A stretch of 12,094 nucleotides of DNA from Euryarchaeota archaeon UBA439 (GTDB lineage Archaea > Thermoplasmatota > Poseidoniia > Poseidoniales > Thalassarchaeaceae): contig DANB01000016.1 of assembly GCA_002497245.1 (NCBI GenBank), positions 63,729 through 75,822 on the forward strand. Direction: 5' to 3'. Below, piece by piece: positions 6,894 through 12,094 of the stretch; within the stretch, counting starts at the first letter, position 1, and the number at the start of each line of letters is the position of its first letter. The position numbers and the translations under genes are program-made. Under the pieces are notes generated by a model, which worked only from the letters and a program-made list of their open reading frames with translations, made no database searches and was not told the origin of the DNA.

Positions 6894-7366
6894 TTATTTC
6901 TAATCAGAAGAGGATGGCTGCACAGATACTTTCGAAGAAGGAAGGAAGAGAAGTAGGAGTACATCGTGTCTGGATTAACCCGGATTATCTTGATGAAGTT
7001 AGTACGGCAGTTCAAAAAGCAGATATCCGCCAATTAATTGATGAGGGATTAATCAAAGCTAGACCGATTAAGGGAACTAGTCGCGGAAGAGCAAGAAATG
7101 TTGCTGCTCAAAAAGCAAAAGGTCGCCGAAAAGGTCCAGGTTCTAGGAAGGGTACAAGGAACTCTAGAGATCCAAAGAAAAATCGCTGGATGCGTTTAAT
7201 CCGCGCTCAACGTAGAGTTCTGAAAGATATGAGGGCTGAAGAAACTTTGACACCTAGTGAATACAGATATTACTATCGAAAAGCAAAGGGAGGCTCATAC
7301 CGTTCCGTTGCACATATGCGTACCAACATGGGTTTAGATGGTATAAAAATTGGAGGCGATGAATAA
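6890..7366 (+). CDS. rpl19e: Large subunit ribosomal protein eL19
   Basis: 158 residues, near the ~150 usual in archaea. eL19 is absent from bacteria; it binds 23S rRNA and contributes a bridge to the small subunit. Conserved parts are the globular N-terminal domain (NQKRMAAQIL, about 5-14; VWINPDYLDEV, about 27-37; DIRQLIDEGLIKARPIKGTS, about 45-64), the glycine- and arginine-rich GRRKGPGSRKGTRN segment (about 78-91), and the long C-terminal helix with RWMRLIRAQRRVLKDM (about 99-114) and YRYYYRKAKGGSYRS. The start overlaps the eL32 stop by 4 bases (ATGA). AAAGGTGA at about 6876-6883 is the likely binding site. Confidence 0.97.
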   Translation: MIISNQKRMAAQILSKKEGREVGVHRVWINPDYLDEVSTAVQKADIRQLIDEGLIKARPIKGTSRGRARNVAAQKAKGRRKGPGSRKGTRNSRDPKKNRWMRLIRAQRRVLKDMRAEETLTPSEYRYYYRKAKGGSYRSVAHMRTNMGLDGIKIGGDE

Positions 7367-7875
7367 TGGCACAGGGTAAGAATCAGAGATTAAGGTTCAA
7401 GAGACGTCGAGAAGGAGAGACCGATTATAGAAGGAGAATGAAACTTCTTAGAGGAGAAACTCCAAGGGCGGTAGTAAGAGTATCAAATACTCAAACTACA
7501 TGCCAATTAGTCGAATTTAATCCCGAGGGAGATATAGTTCTAGCATCAGTAAATGGTAAAACCTTAGTTGATAAGTACTCATGGCCAAATGATGCTTCAA
7601 GAAAATCAGTACCCGCAAGTTATCTTGCAGGGTACGCTCTAGCAAAGAATGCTATTTCCTCTGGTCATGATAGTGCTATACTTGATATCGGATTATCTGC
7701 ATCATCAAAAGGTAGTAGAGTATTTGCCGCATTGAGAGGAATGGTCGATGCAGGATTAGAAATTCCTCATGGAGATGAAGTATTACCTGATGATGATCGA
7801 ATTAATGGAATGCATATTGATGATTCCATGGGTGATAAAGTTAAGAAATCAATTAAAGCAATAGAGGGGGCATAG
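7366..7875 (+). CDS. rpl18: Large subunit ribosomal protein uL18
   Basis: 169 residues, somewhat shorter than the ~190 common in archaeal L18. uL18 binds 5S rRNA together with uL5 in the central protuberance. The N-terminus has FKRRREGETDYRRRMKLL (about 11-28) and RAVVRVSNTQTTCQLVEF (about 34-51), both typical of the archaeal and eukaryotic type. The central SYLAGYALAKNAISSGHDSA (about 84-103) and DIGLSASSKGSRVFAALRG (about 106-124) are the conserved core, followed by DAGLEIPHG (about 127-135). The acidic stretch LPDDDRINGMHI matches the family's terminal region. The start forms a one-base TAATG overlap with eL19, and GGAGG at about 7351-7355 lies before it. Confidence 0.96.
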   Translation: MAQGKNQRLRFKRRREGETDYRRRMKLLRGETPRAVVRVSNTQTTCQLVEFNPEGDIVLASVNGKTLVDKYSWPNDASRKSVPASYLAGYALAKNAISSGHDSAILDIGLSASSKGSRVFAALRGMVDAGLEIPHGDEVLPDDDRINGMHIDDSMGDKVKKSIKAIEGA

Positions 7876-7877
7876 AT

Positions 7878-8642
7878 ATGAGTGATGAAGAAAATAATGA
7901 GCCTATCCAATTAGCTCCAGGTCTAGCTGCAGCATTAGCACCACCATCCGAATCTAATGACACTAGAGGCCGTAGAGGGCCAGATCCACTTGCTGGATTA
8001 AGGAGTTGGGTTCCTCGTACAAGATTAGGTCACATGGTTATGAATGGCGAAGTTACTACTTACGAACAAGCTGTAGATTCAGGCTTCCCAATTAGAGAAG
8101 TAGAGATAGTTGATGCTTTACTTCCTGATTTGACAGATGATGTTCTTGGAGTAAACATGATTCAAAGAATGACTGACTCAGGACGTCGTGTAAGATTCAA
8201 TGTGTTATGTGTTGTTGGAAACGGTGATGGATATGTCGGTCTTTCAGTATGTAAAGGAAAGGAAGTTTCCAGTGCAATTCGCAAGGCTATTGATAAGGCT
8301 AAATTAAATCTAATTCCTGTCATGAGAGGCAATGGTTCATGGGAATCATCCGAAGGACCGGGTAATTCAGTTCCATTCAAAGTAACAGGTCGTTCAGGTT
8401 CAACAAGAATTACTCTTATGCCTGCTCCTGCTGGTAAGGGACTTGTTATTGGTGACTACGGTAGAAGAGTACTTACATTAGCAGGTATTACTGATGTTTG
8501 GGCTCGTTCCGCAGGACAAACACGTACTACCATTAACTTTGCAAGAGCTACTTTCAATGCTCTCGTAGAGTTGAACAGAACTAAAATTACAGATGGTGAC
8601 CGCGAGAGGTTAAACATTACTAAAGGGAGGAAAATGCAATGA
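7878..8642 (+). CDS. rps5: Small subunit ribosomal protein uS5
   Basis: 254 residues, slightly long because of a ~40-residue disordered N-terminus. uS5 lies at the mRNA entry channel and affects decoding accuracy. Visible parts are WVPRTRLGHMVMNGEVTTYE (44-63), the double-stranded RNA-binding-like S5 domain with RRVRFNVLCVVGNGDGYVGL (103-122) and GKEVSSAIRKAIDKAKLNL (127-145), and the C-terminal domain with SVPFKVTGRSGSTRI (164-178), LMPAPAGKGLVIGD (180-193) and LAGITDVWARSAGQTRTTIN (201-220). In the loop at 151-164, where archaeal and eukaryotic members normally have a cysteine-containing GCGSWEC-like motif, this protein has GNGSWESSEGPGNS without cysteine. It overlaps uL30 by 4 bases. Confidence 0.96.
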   Translation: MSDEENNEPIQLAPGLAAALAPPSESNDTRGRRGPDPLAGLRSWVPRTRLGHMVMNGEVTTYEQAVDSGFPIREVEIVDALLPDLTDDVLGVNMIQRMTDSGRRVRFNVLCVVGNGDGYVGLSVCKGKEVSSAIRKAIDKAKLNLIPVMRGNGSWESSEGPGNSVPFKVTGRSGSTRITLMPAPAGKGLVIGDYGRRVLTLAGITDVWARSAGQTRTTINFARATFNALVELNRTKITDGDRERLNITKGRKMQ

Positions 8643-9109
8643 CTTATCTTGTAATTAGAGCTAGAAGTGATCGAGGCGTCACAAAGAAAATCAAAGATAC
8701 TATGATGATGCTTAATTTAACACGCGTCAATCATGCCACACTGGTGCCTGAAAATGTCACTTATCTTGGAATGTTAAAGAAATCTAAGGATTATATTACT
8801 TGGGGGGAGGTAGACGCAGAGACTATTGAGACATTACTCAAAGAAAGAGGTAGAATGGTCGGCGATAAACCTGTTGACGATGCTACAATAAAAGCATCTA
8901 GTAAGTACAAAACAGTAGCTGCTTTCTCTAAGGCAATGGCTGCTGGAGAAGCAACTATGAAAGATGTTGAAGGATTAAAGCCGATTTTTAGATTACACCC
9001 TCCACGCGGAAGCAAGGGATGGGGCGGCATCAAAAGATCATACACAGTTGGTGGGGCTTTAGGATTCAGAGGTGAAGCGATTTCTGATCTTGCAGGGAGA
9101 ATGCTCTGA
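8639..9109 (+). CDS. rpl30: Large subunit ribosomal protein uL30, archaeal long form
   Basis: 156 residues, matching the archaeal and eukaryotic L30/L7 form (bacterial L30 is only ~60). It binds 23S rRNA on the 50S surface. The N-terminal ferredoxin-like core has LVIRARSDRGVTKKIKDTMM (about 4-23), LNLTRVNHATLVPEN and YLGMLKKSKDYITWGEVD (about 42-59). The C-terminal part holds GLKPIFRLHPPRGSKGWGGI (about 112-131), the family's FRLxPPRxGxxxxK pattern, ending in LGFRGEAISDL. The start overlaps the uS5 stop in ATGA, with GGGAGG at about 8625-8630 as binding site. Eleven bases separate it from uL15. Confidence 0.96.
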   Translation: MTYLVIRARSDRGVTKKIKDTMMMLNLTRVNHATLVPENVTYLGMLKKSKDYITWGEVDAETIETLLKERGRMVGDKPVDDATIKASSKYKTVAAFSKAMAAGEATMKDVEGLKPIFRLHPPRGSKGWGGIKRSYTVGGALGFRGEAISDLAGRML

Positions 9110-9120
9110 GGTGAATAAAT

Positions 9121-9537
9121 ATGGTATCTAGAACAAATAAATTCCGTGGTCGCTCACGCTATCATGGTCGTGGAAAGAAATCCGGTCGAGGCGCAGGTAA
9201 GCGAGGAGGTCGTGGTAATGCTGGAATTAACAAACATCGTGTTATGACTCGAATTAAGTATATGCCTGGTCATTGGGGAATGCACGGATTCAATAGAGAT
9301 CCAAGTTTGAGAGTTGTAAATGTGTCCATTAATCTTCAACAGGTCGAAGAAATGGCAGATGGAGATAGTATTAACTTGACAGATCTTGGTTTCGATAAAT
9401 TACTAGGTAAAGGTAAGATAAACAAGGCACTCAGTATTACAGTTAATGAAGCAAGTTCTCTTGCTATTAAGAAAGTTGAAGCAGCGGGCGGTTCAGTTAA
9501 TCTTGCTGATGACGATGATGAATGGGAAGAAGAATAA
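9121..9537 (+). CDS. rpl15: Large subunit ribosomal protein uL15
   Basis: 138 residues, normal for archaea. uL15 is a late assembly protein of the 50S, in contact with 23S rRNA. The N-terminal glycine- and arginine-rich RNA-binding tail is intact (KKSGRGAGKRGGRGNAG, 19-35). It is followed by the archaeal segment RIKYMPGHWGMHGF (44-57) and the globular C-terminal part with INLTDLGFDKLLGKGKI (84-100). The C-terminus ends in a purely acidic and aromatic tail DDDDEWEEE (130-138). The ATG is preceded by a perfect GAGGTGA site. A 24-base gap before the ATG of secY is the largest in the cluster, but no promoter is evident in it. Confidence 0.96.
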   Translation: MVSRTNKFRGRSRYHGRGKKSGRGAGKRGGRGNAGINKHRVMTRIKYMPGHWGMHGFNRDPSLRVVNVSINLQQVEEMADGDSINLTDLGFDKLLGKGKINKALSITVNEASSLAIKKVEAAGGSVNLADDDDEWEEE

Positions 9538-9549
9538 TCTTAGAATCAA

Positions 9550-9556
9550 GAGGTGA
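9550..9556 (+). promoter_or_regulatory. Shine-Dalgarno site fixing the secY start at 9562
   Basis: GAGGTGA, the same sequence seen before uL22, uS8 and uL15, ends 5 bases before ATG 9562. A GTG at 9553 is in frame with secY, but it is part of this ribosome binding site and has none of its own. The start is therefore placed at 9562 and the product at 640 residues. Confidence 0.8.
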
Positions 9557-9561
9557 ATCTA

Positions 9562-11484
9562 ATGGTAGACAGAAAACCTAATGTTATTGGAACTGCAATA
9601 ATGGGTGCAATATATTGGGGTATGTTGTTTTACTGGCTTCGCGATGATTTGTTGGATGGAGCGCCAGATGAACAAATGAGAGCACTTCGAATGTTCTTAG
9701 TTTCTATACCATATGTTGCATACATCATGTGGTGTGCAATGACTGATTTACCTGATAATATCAAAGATATTCCATATATAGGACGTATGTTCAAACCTGG
9801 TATATGGTTAATTTCTGTAATAGGCCTTGCATATTGGGGCTGGGTAGATAAGGCGGCTGTAGGATTCCTATTGGTGGGTGTAGCACTTCTTGGTGTTGCT
9901 ATTGCTATGGCTTTAGTTTGCCTTTTGTATTCGGGTTCAGAAAGCAGTCGTTTGTACGGCCTCAGTAGATTCGTAGATGTTTATCCCAGTATCACAAAAC
10001 CAGAAGGTCACGTACGTTTTAATCAGAAATTATGGACAACAACCCTTGTCTTAATCATTTATTTTATGATGACTAATGTAATGATTTACGGTCTTTCAGA
10101 TTCAACATTAGACATATTTTCTTCCTTCAGAGCAATTATGGCTGGTGCCTCTGGTTCAATAATGCACTTAGGAATTGGACCCATCGTTACTGGTTCAATT
10201 ATTATGCAACTTTTCGCAGGAGCAAAAATCATACAGCTTGATTTACAAAACTCTAGTGATAAGCAGTTGTATCAGGGTATCCAAAAATTATTGGTTCTGA
10301 TTATGATACCTATTGAGTCCATACCTCAAGTTTATGGGTTCTTAGATCCTTCAGAGTCATTAATTCTAGACTTTGGAATTGGTTGGGCTAACACGATAAT
10401 TGTGGCTCAATTATTCATGGGTTCATATCTTGTATTCTTACTTGATGAGTTAGTCAGTAAGTGGGGTATTGGTAGTGGTATTTCTTTGTTCATTGCTGCC
10501 GGTGTTGCTCAATCAACTTTCGTAGGGACATTGTCCCCATTGCCGGTAACTGCTGGTTCTCCTTTGTCTTTCCAAAACCCTCCATCAGGAACATTGCCTA
10601 TGATTTTCTATACCTTAAGAACGGCTACGAATTCTCAATTAGTTTCAGAAAATGGGTTCGAATTAATTTTATTGAATCATGCAAATCCTATAGCGGCACT
10701 GGTTTCTTCAATCATAGTTTTCTTGGTAGTTGCTTATGCTGAATCAAGTAAGTTAGAATTGCCATTAACTCATGGCAAGGTTCGCGGTCATCGTGGGCAG
10801 TATCCAATACGTCTTGTTTATGCAAGTAACATTCCAGTAATTCTAATGGCAGCTTTGTTAGCTAATATCAATATGTTCACATTATTATTCTGGAGTCATC
10901 CTGTGTTGTCCACAGTTCCTATTCTTGGACGTAATGGCGCTTGGAGTAGAGCACACTGGTTTGGTTCATACGAAGTTGGTGCAACTACTCCTTCTGATGG
11001 TTTCGCTTGGTATTCTTCTATGGTTAACGGAGTTGGAGATTGGTTCTTGCCATTATTGAATCAGACTGGAGATGCATATGGTCATAGTTTGGGGCAACTC
11101 ATGGTACACGTAGTAGTGTATGTTTTCGTAATGACTGCTGGTTCTACAGTATTCGCTAAGTTCTGGATTGAAACAACAAATATGGGTGCTAAAGATGTTG
11201 CCAAACAGATTGAAAGAACTGGGATGCAGATACCTGGATTTAGAAAGAATCCTGTTGTATTGGAGCGTATCTTAGAAAGATATATTCCTCCAGTGACTCT
11301 TTTCTCAGGTGCATTCGTAGGTTTACTAGCTGCGGGGGCAGATCTTCTAGGTACTGTAGGTAATGCTACAGGGACTGGTTTGCTACTAGCTGTGGGTATT
11401 ATTCTAAGAACTTATGAGCAGATACAGAAAGAACAAGCCATGGAAATGCACCCTGTTCTTAGAGAGTTCTTTGGTGCAGATTGA
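9562..11484 (+). CDS. secY: Preprotein translocase subunit SecY with four extra N-terminal membrane segments
   Basis: 640 residues; archaeal SecY is usually ~430-490. SecY is the channel of the Sec translocon in the cytoplasmic membrane. The family core starts near residue 131: KLWTTTLVLIIYFMMTNVM (156-174, TM1), the plug region with AGASGSIMHLGIGPIVTGSI (194-213), KWGIGSGISLFIAAG, LPLTHGKVRGHRGQYPIRLV (the cytosolic loop that binds ribosome and SRP receptor), YASNIPVILMAALLANI, FWIETTNMGAKDVAKQI, PGFRKNP and LERYIPP. Before it lie ~130 residues with four hydrophobic segments (about 8-26, 43-60, 80-95, 98-122), not part of ordinary SecY. Two outer loops are also enlarged, at residues 323-383 and 440-518. 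It is the last gene of the cluster, and a terminator-like repeat follows at once. Confidence 0.95.
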   Translation: MVDRKPNVIGTAIMGAIYWGMLFYWLRDDLLDGAPDEQMRALRMFLVSIPYVAYIMWCAMTDLPDNIKDIPYIGRMFKPGIWLISVIGLAYWGWVDKAAVGFLLVGVALLGVAIAMALVCLLYSGSESSRLYGLSRFVDVYPSITKPEGHVRFNQKLWTTTLVLIIYFMMTNVMIYGLSDSTLDIFSSFRAIMAGASGSIMHLGIGPIVTGSIIMQLFAGAKIIQLDLQNSSDKQLYQGIQKLLVLIMIPIESIPQVYGFLDPSESLILDFGIGWANTIIVAQLFMGSYLVFLLDELVSKWGIGSGISLFIAAGVAQSTFVGTLSPLPVTAGSPLSFQNPPSGTLPMIFYTLRTATNSQLVSENGFELILLNHANPIAALVSSIIVFLVVAYAESSKLELPLTHGKVRGHRGQYPIRLVYASNIPVILMAALLANINMFTLLFWSHPVLSTVPILGRNGAWSRAHWFGSYEVGATTPSDGFAWYSSMVNGVGDWFLPLLNQTGDAYGHSLGQLMVHVVVYVFVMTAGSTVFAKFWIETTNMGAKDVAKQIERTGMQIPGFRKNPVVLERILERYIPPVTLFSGAFVGLLAAGADLLGTVGNATGTGLLLAVGIILRTYEQIQKEQAMEMHPVLREFFGAD

Positions 11485-11486
11485 GG

Positions 11487-11517
11487 AAAAAATCTGTATC
11501 ATTTCTGAAGATTTTTT
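11487..11517 (+). terminator. Inverted repeat with T6 run after secY
   Basis: A perfect 9-base inverted repeat (AAAAAATCT at 11487-11495 and AGATTTTTT at 11509-11517, 13-base loop) begins 2 bases after the secY stop and ends in a run of six T. The T run alone is the type of signal at which archaeal RNA polymerase stops; whether the AT-rich stem matters is unclear. The position right at the end of the 22-gene cluster makes termination the simplest reading. Confidence 0.55.
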
Positions 11518-11580
11518 ATCATATTTAGGTATATTTTTATTTTATTTTTCAAACTCTAATACAATTGTATAATCGATGTA
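11518..11580 (+). promoter_or_regulatory. AT-rich promoter region with 12-bp palindrome, upstream of 16S leader
   Basis: About 17% GC over 11521-11580, far below the genes on either side. It holds two possible TATA-like elements, a run TATATTTTTATTTTA starting at 11531 and TTGTATAA at 11566-11573. With the archaeal spacing of about 25 bases they would start transcription near 11560 or near 11592. The 12-base perfect palindrome ATACAATTGTAT lies at 11559-11570 and overlaps the second element, so it could be an operator or part of the core promoter. This is the only plausible promoter stretch in the window, because the genes before it have no sizeable gaps. The exact promoter and start are inferred only. 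Confidence 0.45.
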
Positions 11581-11728
11581 CTGCGTCCCAATACCTTTAC
11601 TTGTTAGTAAGGCATATTGAAATACCCCTTGCCGGTCGGCGACTTGCTACGTTTGGCTGGCGTTGGAGATTGAGCACTTAGTGCGATGAGGTCTTCTATC
11701 AGGTCAGGCGTGTGCCGAGGAAGTGCGG

Positions 11729-11747
11729 CCATGAACCTAGTTCATGG
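11729..11747 (+). repeat. Perfect 8-bp hairpin with 3-base loop
   Basis: CCATGAAC, loop CTA, GTTCATGG. It is the longest uninterrupted stem in the block before 16S rRNA and very probably forms if the region is transcribed. It is followed closely by the 8-base palindrome GGTTAACC (11755-11762). Confidence 0.7.
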
Positions 11748-11772
11748 TTATGGAGGTTAACCACAATAACGA

Positions 11773-11798
11773 CTTGACCCCGATAATAGGGGTGCAAG
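11773..11798 (+). repeat. 9-bp hairpin with one bulged G
   Basis: CTTGACCCC (11773-11781) pairs with GGGGT-CAAG (11789-11798, G11794 bulged) around loop GATAATA. The 3' strand of this stem can instead pair with two upstream segments at 11596-11603 and 11623-11629, so two exclusive foldings are possible. Confidence 0.6.
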
Positions 11799-11911
11799 TA
11801 AGCAGATATTTCACATTCAAATAAGGAAATGTGTTTCTGCGCCAATTCAATAACAAAGTGACAGCAAATTGCAACCACAAGACTTCGATAGGATACTGTG
11901 ATTTCACAAGA

Positions 11912-12094
11912 AATCCGGTTGATCCTGCCGGAGGCTACCGCTATTGGAGTTCGATTAAGCCATGCGAGTCGCGAGAAATTAGATTCTCGGCGTACCGCTC
12001 AGTAACACGTGGGTAACCTGCCCTATGCTGGATAATAACCTCGGGAAACTGAGAATAATGATCCATAGTTCACTACGCCTGGAACGGTGAGTGG
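11912..12094 (+). rRNA. 16S ribosomal RNA, 5' end (truncated by window)
   Basis: The start is placed by alignment of TCCGGTTGATCCTGCCGGA (11914-11932) with the well-known archaeal 16S 5' end, whose first bases are normally ATTCC; here they read AATCC. Further archaeal landmarks are AAGCCATGCGAGTCG (about 11957-11971), a short variable hairpin CGAGAA/TTCTCG (11972-11989), and CGCTCAGTAACACGTGGGTAACCTGCCC (about 11996-12023). About 183 of ~1470 bases are inside the window, so the rest of the gene and any downstream tRNA or 23S gene cannot be seen. It lies on the same strand as the ribosomal protein cluster, 427 bases after secY. Open frames within it are not genes. Confidence 0.96.

Larger units (their letters stand above)
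11581..11911 (+). other. GC-richer, hairpin-dense block: 16S rRNA leader (5' ETS) or an unidentified structured RNA
   Basis: No convincing coding frame. GC rises to about 55% over 11631-11760 against ~17% just upstream, and inverted repeats are dense. They are CCTTTACT/AGTAAGG (11594-11612, one bulge), GCC/GGC (11631-11640), GCAC/GTGC (11674-11684), CCATGAAC/GTTCATGG with a 3-base loop (11729-11747), CTTGACCCC/GGGGTGCAAG with one bulge (11773-11798), and an interrupted GCAGA-CACATT/AATGTG-TCTGC hairpin (11802-11840). TGTG-ATTT-CACA lies 4 bases before the 16S start region (11897-11908). Position suggests the transcribed leader removed during 16S maturation. A separate non-coding RNA ending before ~11810 is also possible. 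No tRNA, 5S, SRP or RNase P core was recognised in it. Confidence 0.5.

Noticed and set aside
299..9339. Minus-strand and alternative-frame open reading frames of 60-130 codons inside the ribosomal protein genes.
   Set aside because: They lie entirely opposite or within well-identified conserved genes, lack ribosome binding sites, and have low-complexity Ser/Thr/Leu-rich translations typical of antisense frames.
9553..9561. GTG at 9553 as the secY start (643 residues).
   Set aside because: This GTG is part of the GAGGTGA ribosome binding site used for ATG 9562, with no site of its own upstream.
1..11484. Mobile elements, CRISPR arrays, or foreign gene insertions in the cluster.
   Set aside because: Every gene is a standard member of the euryarchaeal cluster in the standard order. 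There are no gaps above 24 bases, no direct repeats with spacers, and no transposase-like frames.
11684..11700. C/D box-like GCGATGAGG that might mark a small guide RNA.
   Set aside because: It deviates from the C box RTGATGA, and no well-placed D box (CTGA) with a matching C'/D' pair was found.
11690..11735. SRP (7S) RNA: GGTCAGGC followed by GAGGAAG and GGCC resembles helix 8 of the S domain.
   Set aside because: The CCGGAAGG tetraloop stem and the opposing AGCAG bases of helix 8 are missing, and no Alu-domain motif was seen.
11700..11800. RNase P RNA: GCCGAGGAAGTGCGGCC (11714-11730) recalls the conserved GAGGAAAGTCC region, and CAATAACGAC lies downstream.
   Set aside because: The obligatory 3' partner (ACAGAA followed by a GCTTA-like P4 strand) is not found before the 16S start, and P4 pairing could not be built.
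11831..12016. Open frame of 61 codons on the plus strand.
   Set aside because: It runs through the 16S rRNA start and its leader, has no ribosome binding site, and its product resembles nothing.

Overview
The window is a piece of an archaeal chromosome. It holds the distal part of the S10/spc-type ribosomal protein cluster, all on the plus strand, followed by an intergenic region and the first ~183 bases of a 16S rRNA gene. Archaeal origin is supported by the eukaryote-like proteins eS4, eL19 and eL32, by an aIF1 (SUI1) gene and an RNase P protein gene (Rpp29) inside the ribosomal cluster, by Shine-Dalgarno sites of the GAGGTGA type, and by a 16S 5' end reading TCCGGTTGATCCTGCCGGA. The coding DNA is AT-rich. 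My best guess is an uncultured Thermoplasmatota-like euryarchaeon, possibly planktonic marine group II/III, but this rests on general resemblance and no search was run.

Bases 1-11484 hold 22 genes with gaps of 0-24 bases or overlaps of 1-4 bases (ATGA and TAATG junctions). They almost certainly form one co-transcribed, translationally coupled unit: uL2 (3' end only), uS19, uL22, uS3, uL29, aIF1, Rpp29, uS17, uL14, uL24, eS4, uL5, uS14, uS8, uL6, eL32, eL19, uL18, uS5, uL30, uL15, secY. The order is the standard euryarchaeal one. The 50-codon Zn-ribbon uS14 gene at 5107-5259 is easily missed.

Bases 11485-11911 have no credible gene for a protein. A 9-bp inverted repeat ending in T6 directly after secY looks like a terminator. 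A very AT-rich stretch with a 12-bp palindrome (probable promoter region) follows. Then comes a distinctly GC-richer, hairpin-dense block (about 11581-11840) leading into 16S rRNA. It is either an unusually structured 5' external transcribed spacer or a separate unidentified structured RNA.

The genes together build the ribosome, start translation (aIF1), process tRNA (Rpp29) and receive secreted and membrane proteins (SecY). The departures from the ordinary pattern are a SecY with about 130 extra N-terminal residues holding four predicted membrane segments and two enlarged outer loops, an eL32 with an N-terminal SAP-like domain and acidic linker, a uL24 with a ~20-residue insertion in its KOW motif, the direct secY-16S linkage, and the structured block before 16S.
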